Part shown: positions 13,795 to 24,805 of the stretch, one piece after another
Layout of the letters: each line of letters starts with the position of its first letter
How positions within the stretch are numbered: position 1 is the first letter of the stretch
From: Protula sp. h YS-2021
Lineage: Eukaryota > Annelida > Polychaeta > Sabellida > Serpulidae
Assembly: GCA_949752745.1 (NCBI GenBank)
Contig: OX457024.1
Location: 107,996,287 to 108,060,286 of the forward strand
Length of the DNA stretch: 64,000 nucleotides
Reading direction: 5' to 3'
The notes under the pieces: generated by a model
The model's database searches: none
Seen by the model: only the letters and a program-made list of their open reading frames with translations
Told to the model about the DNA's origin: nothing
Position numbers and translations under genes: made by a program

Positions 13795-15066
13795 AACCGA
13801 ATACACGGGGACACAGTGAGCCACTACAATCCCAATACACGGGGACACAGTGAGCCACTACAATCCCAATACACGGGGACACAGTGAGCCACTACAATCC
13901 CAATACACGGGGACACAGTGAGCCACCACAATCCCAATACACGGGGACACAGTGAGCCACTACAATCCCAATACACGGGGACACAGTGAGCAACTACAAG
14001 CCCAATACACGGGGACACAGTGAGCCACTACAATCCCAATACACGGGGACACAGTGCGCCACTACAATCCCAATACACGGGGACACAGTGAGCAACTACA
14101 ATCCCAATACACGGGGACACAGTGAGCCAATACAATCCCAATACACGGGGACACAATGAGCCACTACATTCCCAATACACGGGGACACAGTGCGCCACTA
14201 CAATCCCAATACACGGGGACACAGTGAGCCACCACAATCCCAATACACGGGGACACAGTGAGCAACTACAAGCCCAATACACGGGGACACAGTGAGCAAC
14301 TACAATCCCAATACACGGGGACACAGTGCGCTACTACAATCCCAATACAAGGGGACACAGTGCGCCACTACAATCCCAATACACGGGGAAACAGTGAGCC
14401 ACTACAATCCCAATACAAGGAGACACAGTGCGCCACTACAATCCAAATACAAGGGGACACAGTGCGCCACTACAATCCCAATACACGGGGACACAATGAG
14501 CCACTACAATCCCAATACACGGGGACACAGTGCGCCACTCCAATCCCAATACACGGGGACACAGTGAGCCACTACAATCCCAATACACGGGGACACAATG
14601 AGCCACTACAATCCCAATACACGGGGACACAGTGCGCCACTACAAGCCCAATACACGGGGACACAATGAGCCACTGCAATCCCAATACACGGGGACACAG
14701 TGAGCAACTACAAGCCCAATACACGGGGACACAGTGAGCCACTACAATCCCAATACACGGGGACACAGTGAGCCACTACAATCCCAATACACGGGGACAC
14801 AGTGAGCCACCACAATCCCAATACACGGGGACACAGTGAGCCACTACAATCCCAATACACGGGGACACAGTGAGCCACTACAATCCCAATACACGGGGAC
14901 ACAGTGAGCCACTACAATCCCAATACAAGGGGACACAGTGCGCCACTACAATCCCAATGCACGGGGACACAGTGCGCCACTACAATCCCAATACACGGTG
15001 ACACAGTGAGCCACTACAATCCCAATACACGGGGACACAGTGAGCCACTACAAGCCCAATACAAGG
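13795..15066. repeat. 34-bp minisatellite, about 37 copies
   Basis: A very homogeneous array of 34-bp units containing ACACGGGGACACAGTGAGCC followed by ACTACAATCCCAAT. Positional variants (GAG/GCG, CACTA/CACCA/CAACTA, CACGG/CAAGG) recur along the array, which suggests recent unequal exchange. The Y-W-D-C-S-G and N-T-R-G-H open frames on both strands are artefacts of the repeat. Confidence 0.97.
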
Positions 15067-15069
15067 ATG

Positions 15070-15070
15070 A

Positions 15071-15127
<57 letters not shown>
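15070..15127. repeat. (AAT)n microsatellite
   Basis: About 19 perfect TAA/AAT triplets directly abutting the end of the 34-bp minisatellite. Confidence 0.97.
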
Positions 15128-15129
<2 letters not shown>

Positions 15130-16050
15130 TGAGTTTTTATGTACCGATTTTCCAGATATGTACCGAACCGCGAAACCTGGTAGGCGAACCCCTGGGCAAC
15201 ATCCCTGCGTAACATCTAAACGATTGGTGTAAAACGGAAGGAGGTGTAGCATTTTAAAAATGGGACAAAACGGGCACAAAAAGTGCCGCCATTGTGTCAG
15301 TTTTTCGTCAATCGTAAAAGAAGTAATAGCCAGGTGGGGCACCACCCACGGAACATTCCTGCGTAATATCAAAACGATTGGAGGAAAACTGTAGGAGGAG
15401 TAGCATTTTAAAGAAAAACTTTAACATACGCACAAACATTCAAGTCCCCTATGGTGATACGACTAACACGGTCCGACAAAGTCGGCTGGGTTAACAAGGG
15501 GACACAGACAGCACTCATAAAGTGAAGAATAGAAGACACCTGGCCAAGCAATAAGGCTTCATTTTAGTTTCTTCACTTGTTCAATTGGAATCCCTTTTAA
15601 AAGAAAAAACATTCCAAAATTCTGCGCTTAGTGGAAACAATACATAAAACCGTACATAAGCGATTACTGATTTCCTCTTCCGAGCGAGCCACTATTTGCT
15701 ATAATACTTATTTCTCTATCGCGTGAAAACAAAGACTATAAACGGTCTTTGTTGGAAACCAGAATCACTTGCTTGTGATTTCATAATGCTCTCAATCCTG
15801 CCATTGTACAATAGGACACAATGCCCTCCTCCACAAGAAAGGCACAGCGTGCACTGCATTAGGACATTATGTTCCTGTTCAAACCGCCATGTTACGATGA
15901 GCCCAGTCAATGTTTGCCGCTATCGACGCGTTATAGCCTGTACGTCAATGAGTTAGCCGACATTGTGGGCATTCATTGCGGGGTGTCTACGCAGACGTCG
16001 CATCACGACTACAGCCGTGTCAGGGTGAGGAAATGAACAACTTAAGGAAC
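15128..16050. repeat. Decayed two-copy repeat, otherwise empty
   Basis: Segments at about 15195-15255 and 15352-15412 share CTGCGTAA(C/T)ATC, AAACGATTGG and GTAGCATTTTAAA blocks, about 157 bp apart. This looks like a decayed tandem duplicate or dispersed repeat. No gene is supported from there to the LTR element at 16056. Confidence 0.5.
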
Positions 16051-16055
16051 ACTTG

Positions 16056-17399
16056 TGTTAGAAAGTCGCGTTGCGAGGAGAGGAATAAAACGGAAAATAG
16101 TTCGTTGACGCGTTGGAAATTCTTTATTCACTTATTCATCCACACTGGGTGCGCTTGCCCACAATTAACGAAGCGTTCACCCCACGGAAAACCTACTGGT
16201 ACGTCACCAGCGTTAAAAACTTGATGAACGTGTTCTTCAACTTGGTTATAAAGGTCATCAACGGTAACTGAAACAACACATATTCAGTCACACATTAATC
16301 TCAGGTACACGGCTTTGACACTTATTCACTAAACCAGAATTCCACTTAAATTGACGATTAAGTAACAAGTATCAATACATAAACAAATCGCTGTCAAATG
16401 AAATAAACCGCTGAAATGTACAGACATATTCTCTGGAATATTGGCCTTTACGTTTTTCTCTTAAAATACAGGTAAGTGATTACAACAACACAATATTAAT
16501 AAACAACAATAGCTTACCGAAAACTATTTTGGCTCCTCCTACAACTTTCTAAAATAAATCCGTGTTTCTTTAAGCACCCATTCATCCACTTAGAGATTCA
16601 GTACTTATTCTTAATAAACAACCTCAAATAACTGTCCAACTTTAGGACGTAACAATTATCCAGTTCTTTTATCTTGATATTGTCCACTTTTGGACCTTAA
16701 CTTCTTGTTCACTTTAGGACCTCGTTAGTACTTTGTCCACCGTTTGAACCTTCAATTCTTGCCCCCTTGTGGGACTCTTAAATTTGTCCACTTCTTAGGA
16801 CTTAGACCTTCTGTCTATCCGTATTTTTTATCTCGAGCGTTACCTCGGAATCACTCCAGATGGGACAAAATCACATATTCTTATACCCAAATTCTACCCC
16901 AGGGCAGTCCAGTGCAACACGTGCCCCGTCACCAATTCGGGATCTTATTGGCTACAGTATCTAAAGTAATCTACAACACTAACCCAATAAACTTCTCTAA
17001 TTTGACCACTATGGCAACCAAAAGATCTGACGGATTTTACTTACATAATAACCCCTATGACAAACATAGAAACCCCCGCCTAGAGACCCTTGATGGCTGC
17101 GGAAGGCTGTTGCATAATGTCTAATCTTTTACACAAAAACAAATAAGTTATTATCAGTAAGGAAAAGCAGTATTTACTTGGATTCTTTGAAGCCACCAGG
17201 TTATCCGGTCATAAAATACATCAATACATTTAAGCAATGGCAGTTATTACTAATCGGATTGAGAAATAGCATCAAAACATCAGTAATTATGTCACAAAAC
17301 CACGTTTAAAGTTGAAATTGAATGCCCAAAAATACAGAGAAAATTCAAAGATTTAACCTATTTAAAATAAAACAGAAATCGCTCGTAGCGGTTTCTACA
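16056..17399 (-). repeat. 3' LTR of the BEL/Pao element
   Basis: 1344 bp with TG/CA termini. On the minus strand an AATAAA polyadenylation signal lies at 16128-16123, about 70 bp before the LTR end, consistent with a short U5. The sequence just inside (minus-strand GGTGGCGGAC before the LTR) is partly purine-rich and may be the polypurine tract. A run of related TGTCCACTT...GGACCTTA units at about 16628-16812 forms an internal degenerate tandem repeat. A 126-codon frame on the opposite strand (16744-17124) is judged spurious. Confidence 0.92.
16628..16812. repeat. Degenerate tandem motif inside the LTR
   Basis: Six or so pieces of about 25-35 bp share a TGTCCACTT core and a GGAC(C/T)T core (for example TTGTCCACTTTTGGACCTTA). 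The same array lies at 21058-21242 in the other LTR. Iterated motifs in an LTR are candidate enhancer or transcription-factor sites, but I cannot name a factor. Confidence 0.6.
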
Positions 17400-17938
17400 G
17401 TCCGCCACCATGAAAATATCCCTATTTTCATAACCCAACGAGTGGCTTTGCCGAAAACAGCCCAATGCCTTCGGACTTAAACAACAACCATTTGTTACAT
17501 GCAGTTGAGTACATATATTCACACATATTCGGCAGAGATGAACAGATGCACATTGAGCAATAACAGTATCGGACAAACATCACATACAACACAAACAAAG
17601 CTGTTACACTTGCAAAATTGCCACATTTTAATTGTCCAAAATCACGTTTGGACTTAGAAAATTTCTGGACCTCGGCCTATGGGGCCGGGGTCCAATTTTT
17701 TTTTTGGCCATTTTTTTTCATAAAAAATAGGATCGATATTTTGACATAGTCTTTTGCGCCTAAAATTACACTCTGAATGACTTAAGCATTTTTTCAATTC
17801 ATACATTTAGTCAACATACAGCATACAGTTCAAACACTAAAACATTACTGCTCACAGTGTAGTGTTTTAACTATCTTTAAACAACTATTTACCAACATTA
17901 AACCGCCTAGCACCTTCTGGTTGGCCAGTTTGGCAGCA

Positions 17939-18485
17939 CGTCTCAACGAATCCGGGACAAAATGACTCCGCCCAAAATGACTCCGCCCAAAATGCCTCCA
18001 AAAACTGCAAGGGGGGACAAAATGACTCCGCCCAAAATGCCCCGAAATATTATTTCGAATTTTTTTTAACTATTTCTGGCAAAGTGCCAGAAAATGTGTT
18101 TTGAGTAGACGGGCTTAATCCTGATCACGGGGAGTGTGAGAGGTGTGGCTTCGTTTCCGCAAAGCTGCCAGTAACGGTGTTTTGAGTAGACGCACTTAAT
18201 CCCCCTGCAGTGCACTGCCGGCCTGAAACGCATGTTAATCCCACTCCGGAGTGCGCCAGTGAACTTGGAGAAACAAGAACTCTGATTATCAGTTTTGATA
18301 AAATGTGAATTAACAAGAGTTGTCTTTTTCATTTATTAAAATAAACCATTCTTCCCTTCACTTTGAAAAAATAAGATTTCGAGGTATTTTGGGCGGAGTC
18401 ATTTTGTCCCCCCTTGCAGTTTTTGGAGGCATTTTGGGCGGAGTCATTTTGGGCGGAGTCATTTTGGGCGGATACCCGTCTCAAC
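17939..18485. mobile_element. MULE-type MITE nested in the BEL/Pao element
   Basis: A 529-bp insert (17948-18476) with long terminal inverted repeats of about 100-115 bp. The left arm reads outward-in as GACAAAATGACTCCGCCC and the right arm is its reverse complement. The insert is flanked by the exact 9-bp direct repeat CGTCTCAAC at 17939-17947 and 18477-18485. Long inverted repeats plus a 9-bp target duplication are the hallmark of Mutator-like elements. No transposase is present, and the AAAATGACTCCGCCC motif is itself iterated within each arm. The core (18060-18330) has two similar pieces sharing TGTTTTGAGTAGACG. Confidence 0.85.
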
Positions 18486-20444
18486 ACGTGGCCATACGTA
18501 CTCAATCTCTTTTCGATTACATGGCCACTTAACCACGTTTTCTCTAGCGCCGCTTACAGCTACTTTTTCACGTCGTCGCTCCAACTCCCTCCAAACCTCA
18601 AAAAGCCCAGACATTCGACACCAACAAGCATCTACTAACATCACAAATCGACACGTTAGCTTAAATACTCCTGACATAATAAAGGACACCAAAGACAGTA
18701 CAAAGATCAATGTCGAAAAACTCCATAAACCTTGGTCGCGCTCGGGTGTTTCCGCCCCTTCTTCCTCGGTCACAACAGTTAGGCGGTCCGTGCAAGGATA
18801 ATCTGAATCCACACTAACGGCGTTCTTCGACTCCACAGTTTTCTGCAGCGAGTCGTCATCCCCGCTCCTTTCGACTTGTACAAAGTTTACAGTGGAGCTG
18901 CACGGTTTAGGGCGGCCTGACGGCCCTCGAACAACCCATCCTAGCACGGTGCGCACAGCGTAAGGTTCCCCTTTAGCGCTCGAACTGCGAACTTCAAGTG
19001 GTATGTGCGCCTCAGAGTCACCGCCGATGAGCAGCATAACGTCCTTGGCGTCGGTCTGAGGTATGTTGAGATCGCGTAAATGTGCGTACTGACTAATGCC
19101 AGACTGATTCGGTGCCGATCGCGTCGAGATTCCTAGGTCTTTCACGGAGTAAACGCTGTCAAGTGTCACGTGACCGTCCCCATGCAATGACGTAACGTCC
19201 AACGCACACTCCATTCCGTTGTTTCTCTGGTTACGTGATGTCAACGTCGTGACGTCATACGTGACAGGTCGACCCGTAATACCGAGCGTCGTAAGCAGTT
19301 TCTCGTCGCAGAATGACTGTTGAGAGCCATTGTCCAGGAAAGCGTACGTCACGACTGAACGGCCATTATTACCCATGATCTTGACCGGAATCAATCCTAA
19401 AAACGTTTTCTGCACGCAATCGTCTGCTGCCGTGTTCATTAGCGTATTTACTGTATGAACGGGAGCCTTTGTCCACGAGTGCAAAAGCGAGTGGTGTTTC
19501 ATGTGACACTCCGGGATGCTGCACGCCGCTGGTTTCCTGCAGCTCCTCGCCAGATGCTTTCCTCCCAAGCAATTAAAACATCGCTTCAACCTCCTAGCGG
19601 TTGCCAGTCTCACGTTCAGAGGCGCGCTTGTAAAGTTGCCGCACTTTGACAGGTGCTTGCAACTGCCGCCACAGCAATCACACGTTCGAGTACTGGGAGC
19701 GCTTGCTTGCGTAGTAAAGGTCGTGATTCTTGGTTCTTCTAGTACGGGATCCGCTTGTGTCACGTGACCTTTACTAACGAGGTCCAAGCCGTACATCGAG
19801 CTTGCTACCCGCGCTCTGCTGTCCACAAACTTCAAAAGATCGCTAAACTTCGGCTCACGACCGGAGTCACTCACTTCCTGGGCTACGTCGACCCACCTCT
19901 CTCGTAGATAGCGAGGTAACCTGCGTACAATTTTCCGCATGTTCTCACTATTGTCCATGTCCGGAATAAAGCCCATTTGCGAGAGATTGATTTCGAGCTT
20001 CTGCATCTCGAGCGCCAAGTCACTAAGTCCCTGGACGTCGCCGGCTGCGATGGACGCGCCTTGCGTAACTTTATCCACGTACGTTCTGGCAATCACGTGA
20101 GGTCTGCCATAGCGAGATAGCAGAATCTCCCTCGCTGTCTTGTACCCTTCACGTGGCTCCAGCAGCACACAATCCTCGATACTTCGTTTCGCCTCCCCGT
20201 GACAGTATTGGATCAGGTAACTCAATTTAACACTGCTCTCTGGCACTCTGGATTCTACCGATGTTTCGAAGTTTCGAATGAACTTGTTGTAATTCATGAC
20301 GTTTCCATCGAAGGTAAGTATCTCTGGCTTCGGGAGATTGAATGCTTCCTGTAACGTGCTCGCCAGGCGGGAGAACGCATCCTCTGTGCAGCTCGGTGCA
20401 GCTCGCTTTGTCACATCCTGTTCTTCCGTAGGGTTATCTTCCAT
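18459..20444 (-). CDS. BEL/Pao gag-protease polyprotein, pol-less, C-terminus altered by MITE
   Basis: A frame of 661 residues from the ATG at 20444. The frame is open upstream into the LTR, but this is the first ATG beyond it. Residues about 30-230 match the gag-like DUF1759 region of BEL/Pao elements. C-rich motifs follow at about 255-268, then a zinc knuckle CFNCLGGKHLARSC (residues 289-302, CX2CX4HX4C) and a further Cys/His cluster to about 320. Residues 345-505 resemble the DUF1758 aspartic protease, with active-site-like FLDNGSQQSF (Asp371) and the GWVVRGP segment near 502. Pol domains are missing. A hydrophobic membrane-like segment (about 573-596) follows the linker. The last few residues and the stop codon come from the nested MITE; before that insertion the frame would have run fewer than 20 codons further. 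Confidence 0.88.
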   Translation of the reverse strand: MEDNPTEEQDVTKRAAPSCTEDAFSRLASTLQEAFNLPKPEILTFDGNVMNYNKFIRNFETSVESRVPESSVKLSYLIQYCHGEAKRSIEDCVLLEPREGYKTAREILLSRYGRPHVIARTYVDKVTQGASIAAGDVQGLSDLALEMQKLEINLSQMGFIPDMDNSENMRKIVRRLPRYLRERWVDVAQEVSDSGREPKFSDLLKFVDSRARVASSMYGLDLVSKGHVTQADPVLEEPRITTFTTQASAPSTRTCDCCGGSCKHLSKCGNFTSAPLNVRLATARRLKRCFNCLGGKHLARSCRKPAACSIPECHMKHHSLLHSWTKAPVHTVNTLMNTAADDCVQKTFLGLIPVKIMGNNGRSVVTYAFLDNGSQQSFCDEKLLTTLGITGRPVTYDVTTLTSRNQRNNGMECALDVTSLHGDGHVTLDSVYSVKDLGISTRSAPNQSGISQYAHLRDLNIPQTDAKDVMLLIGGDSEAHIPLEVRSSSAKGEPYAVRTVLGWVVRGPSGRPKPCSSTVNFVQVERSGDDDSLQKTVESKNAVSVDSDYPCTDRLTVVTEEEGAETPERDQGLWSFSTLIFVLSLVSFIMSGVFKLTCRFVMLVDACWCRMSGLFEVWRELERRREKVAVSGARENVVKWPCNRKEIEYVWPRVETGIRPK

Positions 20445-20485
20445 TGCGATATCCGTTTTTACACAAAACAAATAGTTTTCGTTAC

Positions 20486-21829
20486 TGTTAGAAAGCTGCG
20501 TTGCGAGGAGAGGAATAAAACGGAAAATAGTTCGTTGACGCGTTGGAAATTCTTTATTCACTTATTCATCCACACTGGGTGCGCTTGCCCACAATTAACG
20601 AAGCGTTCACCCCACGGAAAACCTACTGGTACGTCACCAGCGTTAAAAACTTGATGAACGTGTTCTTCAACTTGGTTATAAAGGTCATCAACGGTAACTG
20701 AAACAACACATATTCAGTCACACATTAATCTCAGGTACACGGCTTTGACACTTATTCACTAAACCAGAATTCCACTTAAATTGACGATTAAGTAACAAGT
20801 ATCAATACATAAACAAATCGCTGTCAAATGAAATAAACCGCTGAAATGTACAGACATATTCTCTGGAATATTGGCCTTTACGTTTTTCTCTTAAAATACA
20901 GGTAAGTGATTACAACAACACAATATTAATAAACAACAATAGCTTACCGAAAACTATTTTGGCTCCTCCTACAACTTTCTAAAATAAATCCGTGTTTCTT
21001 TAAGCACCCATTCATCCACTTAGAGATTCAGTACTTATTCTTAATAAACAACCTCAAATAACTGTCCAACTTTAGGACGTAACAATTATCCAGTTCTTTT
21101 ATCTTGATATTGTCCACTTTTGGACCTTAACTTCTTGTTCACTTTAGGACCTCGTTAGTACTTTGTCCACCGTTTGAACCTTCAATTCTTGCCCCCTTGT
21201 GGGACTCTTAAATTTGTCCACTTCTTAGGACTTAGACCTTCTGTCTATCCGTATTTTTTATCTCGAGCGTTACCTCGGAATCACTCCAGATGGGACAAAA
21301 TCACATATTCTTATACCCAAATTCTACCCCAGGGCAGTCCAGTGCAACACGTGCCACGTCACCAATTCGGGATCTTATTGGCTACAGTATCTAAAGTAAT
21401 CTACAACACTAACCCAATAAACTTCTCTAATTTGACCACTATGGCAACCAAAAGATCTGACGGATTTTACTTACATAATAACCCCTATGACAAACATAGA
21501 AACCCCCGCCTAGAGACCCTTGATGGCTGCGGAAGGCTGTTGCATAATGTCTAATCTTTTACACAAAAACAAATAAGTTATTATCAGTAAGGAAAAGCAG
21601 TATTTACTTGGATTCTTTGAAGCCACCAGGTTATCCGGTCATAAAATACATCAATACATTTAAGCAATGGCAGTTATTACTAATCGGATTGAGAAATAGC
21701 ATCAAAACATCAGTAATTATGTCACAAAACCACGTTTAAAGTTGAAATTGAATGCCCAAAAATACAGAGAAAATTCAAAGATTTAACCTATTTAAAATAA
21801 AACAGAAATCGCTCGTAGCGGTTTCTACA
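20486..21829 (-). repeat. 5' LTR of the BEL/Pao element
   Basis: A near-identical partner of 16056-17399, offset by exactly 4430 bp. Differences seen by eye: TC/CT at 20496-20497 and one C/A near 21358. The second AATAAA on the minus strand is at 20558-20553. Immediately downstream in the sense direction, between this LTR and the gag ATG at 20444, there is only a 41-bp leader. I did not recognise a tRNA-complementary primer binding site starting with TGG. Confidence 0.92.
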
Positions 21830-21834
21830 ACTTG

Positions 21835-22217
21835 CTTTTAAAATGATTAAAATGCAAGCCAGGCATCAACAAGATTAACTTTGTATTGCAGAGAAAAAAA
21901 ATAAGAATATCTGTATTTGTGACAAAACCCCAGCTTTTATTTTTGACTATATGGACGACATACTTTCAGAATTTGCACACGATGGTGAACAGGTGTACAA
22001 CAGATGCACAATAAATGGCCATTACAGGGTGCGAATTGTAAAATCAATCACTGCGGGGGTTAAAAAAAAAACAACACAACGATATCAAATTTCGGTATGA
22101 ATACAGCAATACAATGGCTGGATCATGTACGAATTAACTCACAGTCTACTGTAGCAGTGTGTTATTTGACCTTCCAATACCGGGTGGTAAAGTTTGCGTG
22201 AGAAATACGAATAAGAA
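21835..22217. other. No gene seen
   Basis: AT-rich unique-looking sequence between the LTR element and the next minisatellite. No splice-flanked open stretch was recognised. Confidence 0.5.
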
Positions 22218-22655
22218 ATCTGCTACATGCTGAACGGGAGAAAATATGCCACATGCTCAACGGGAGAAAATCTGCCATATGCTGAACGGGAGAAAATCTG
22301 CTACATGCTGAACGTGAGAAAATCTGCTACATGCTGAACGGGAGAAAATATGCCACATGCTGAACGGGAGAAAATATGCCACATGCTGAACGGGAGAAAA
22401 TCTGCGACTTGCTGCATGGGAGAAAATCTGCCCCATGTGGAATGGGAGAAAATCTGCTACATGCTGAATGGGAGAAAATCTGCTACATGCTGAATGGGAG
22501 AAAATCTGCTACTTGCTGCATGGGAGAAAATCTGCCCCATGTGGAATGGGAGAAAATCTGCTACATGCTGAATGGGAGAAAATATGCGACTTGCTGTATG
22601 GGAGAAAATCTGCCCCATGTGGAATGGGAGAAAATCTGCTACTTGCTGAATAGGA
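22218..22655. repeat. 26-bp minisatellite, about 17 copies
   Basis: Units of about 26 bp around CTGAACGGGAGAAAATCTGC and TACATG. The right half (from about 22400) shows a higher-order pattern in which three unit variants (CTACATGCTGAATGG, CTACTTGCTGCATGG, CCCCATGTGGAATGG) repeat in order about every 78 or 104 bp. The GENLLHAEWEK-type reading is an artefact: three units equal 26 codons. Confidence 0.93.
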
Positions 22656-22951
22656 GAACAATTCGTACTAAACTGTAAAATATAAGTTCCGATTCATTTC
22701 TAACAGAAAGAAGACGAAATCTGTTAATTGTATCGCAGCTGCTCGTAGCGGCAAGGCTGAAAAACAGCGGGAGTCCGGTGACCTGAGGCCCCTAATTTCG
22801 GCCCTGGTCCCTGCATCGCACATTATTCGGGCCCGAAGGGGCTACGAAAACAAAATGAAGATGAAATTGGTTAATCGAATCGCATTGATTGCTGTTCGGA
22901 TGTTCCGATTAATTGAATTTTTCAAAATCACTTCCCGCTCTTCCACGTTTA

Positions 22952-22996
<45 letters not shown>

Positions 22997-23784
22997 TAAA
23001 CGCACAACCTTCTTTAAAAAAAAAAGCAAAAACAAATAACCGGTTTTTATAGCGCAACAGTTCGCTGGGTTTTAATACCTTTTTTTCAAAATTATTCATT
23101 TATTTTTTGTTCACTTCATTTCACAGTCAATACACAGTAATATCGGTGGAGTGCTCTGTTGCTCGATGGAGAGTTGGGGTCGGAGGGAGAGGGGGAAAGC
23201 GGCATTTTGAAATCCACTCAATGCAGAAGTCAATACACGGATGAGAAGAACATCCCTTCTTTCTAAAACAGCAGCGCAGCTCGCACACAGACTACTATTT
23301 ATATGTCACACTCGGCGGACATAAAAAAAAATGCTAGGTTTTTTTTTTTAACAGAGCAGGCAGCAGACATCCGCTACAAGGTTTTCCTCCGCTGTGGTCT
23401 GATCACCAAACGACATGAAGGCGAGAGAAAGCGAGATCAGAGCGCGGGGCAGACAAGATGAAAATCAATAGGCGGCATCACAGCTTATGCCAATAGACCA
23501 CAGCATTGAAACATACACCCTCATCCCCCCTCCCCCCACCCCACCCCGCTCCCCCCCCCCCCCTCAAGAAGGCTGAAGAGGAGCTCATTGCTTCACTGAC
23601 GTATCAACCGTGTAATCAGATCAGGATCGAGCACAGCATTGAAACATACCGCCCTCGCCCCCTCCCCACCCCCCTATCCCCCACCCCTCAAGAAGGCGGA
23701 ACGGGGGGAGGCGGGGGGGGGGGCTCATTGTAATCAAATCAGGATATTGCATTGAACTGAACCGGGATCACTAGATTAAGCCGA
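22656..23784. other. No gene; TA microsatellite and duplicated poly-C segment
   Basis: A (TA)n run of about 38 bp lies at 22957-22995. Two related segments at about 23503-23625 and 23633-23745 share ACAGCATTGAAACATAC, a poly-C tract, TCAAGAAGGC and AATCA(G/A)ATCAGGAT, i.e. a 130-bp tandem duplication with length-variable C runs. No coding exon was found. Confidence 0.6.
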
Positions 23785-24490
23785 CATATTATCAGGCATT
23801 TTACTGCACCCACAGATTATCAAGCATTTTATGCACCCAAAGATTATCAGGCATTGTTACGCCCACAGATTATCAGGCATTTTTTGCACCAAAACATTAT
23901 CAGGCATTTTACGCCCACAGATTATCAGGCATTTTTTGCACCCACAGATTATCAGGCATTTTTCTGCATTCACAGATCATCAGGCATTTTTGCACTCACA
24001 GATTATCAGGCATTTTTGCACTCACAGATTATCAGGCATTTTTTGCACCCACAGATTATCAGGCATTTTTCTGCATTCACAGATCATCAGGCATTTTTGC
24101 ACTCACAGATTATCAGGCATTTTTGCACTCACAGATTATCAGGCATTTTTTGCACCCACAGATTATCAGGCATTTTTCTGCATTCACAGATCATCAGGCA
24201 TTTTTGCACTCACAGATTATCAGGCATTTTTGCACTCACAGATTATCAGGCATTTTTTGCACTCACAGATTATCAGGCATTTTTCTGCAGTCACAGATCA
24301 TCAGGCATTTTCGCACTCAGATTATCAGGCATTTTTACGCCCACAGATTATTAGGCATTTTTTTGCACCCACAGATTATCAGGCATTTTACGCCCACAGA
24401 TCATCAGGCATTTTTTGCACCCACAGATTATAAAGAATTTTGTACGCTTACAGATAAATACGGCATTTTTATGCCCACAAAGGATCAGGC
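23785..24490. repeat. 26-bp minisatellite, about 27 copies
   Basis: Units of CACAGATTATCAGGCATTTT plus TGCACT or variants. A block pattern (TTTTTGCACCC, TTTCTGCATTC with ATCATC, TTTTGCACTC, TTTTGCACTC) repeats about every 104 bp from 23930 to 24290, so this array also has higher-order structure. Units decay at the right end. Confidence 0.93.
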
Positions 24491-24728
24491 TTTTTGGGCA
24501 TGACAGTTCTTGTAATTTCACCCTGTTATACCTATAAATATCTTTATTCTTGCTTTTTTTTTTTTGTTGTTTATTTGTTTGTTTTTGTTTTTGTTTTTTG
24601 TTCAAACCTTGTAGCATTTTGAGGGTGTAAAATTGACGTTTGCGGTAAATCAATTAACCCTTTTATGACATCGGCCTTTCCAATCACTGAATCGTCAAAA
24701 TGGCCAATAATCTTTGCTGGCATTACGG

Positions 24729-24805
24729 TCAAGTAGCAAGAGGGTTCAGCTTGAAACTCAAACTATCACCAATAAATCGGTATGCAAGCCACTAGACCAT
24801 TTAAT
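24729..24805 (-). repeat. tRNA-like (SINE-type) remnant, tentative
   Basis: On the minus strand an A-box-like TGGTCTAGTGG (plus 24789-24799) precedes, by about 32 bp, a B-box-like GTTTCAAGCTG (plus 24747-24757). The B-box side can fold into a 5-bp stem. This spacing suits a tRNA-derived internal promoter, but I could not build a convincing full cloverleaf. Confidence 0.3.

Larger units (their letters stand above)
16051..21834 (-). mobile_element. BEL/Pao LTR retrotransposon, non-autonomous (gag-protease only)
   Basis: Two direct repeats of 1344 bp (16056-17399 and 20486-21829) each start TGTTAGAAAG and end GTTTCTACA on the plus strand, i.e. TG...CA ends. They are flanked by the 5-bp direct repeat ACTTG at 16051-16055 and 21830-21834, so this is one intact insertion. 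The only long frame between them encodes a BEL/Pao-type gag plus aspartic protease on the minus strand. Reverse transcriptase, RNase H and integrase are absent, although BEL/Pao elements normally carry them in the same polyprotein. About 2.5 kb of internal DNA remains once the nested 529-bp MITE is discounted. Such an element could move only with enzymes supplied by a full-length relative. By eye I found only about three differences between the LTRs, which indicates recent insertion. Confidence 0.9.

Noticed and set aside
13795..15066. CRISPR-like regular array
   Set aside because: The 34-bp units are head-to-tail with no unique spacers; it is a minisatellite in an animal genome.
16744..17124. 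126-codon plus-strand frame, present identically in both LTRs (16744 and 21174)
   Set aside because: It lies antisense to the BEL/Pao element inside the LTR, overlaps the degenerate TGTCCACTT repeat and has no recognisable domain; conservation is explained by LTR identity.
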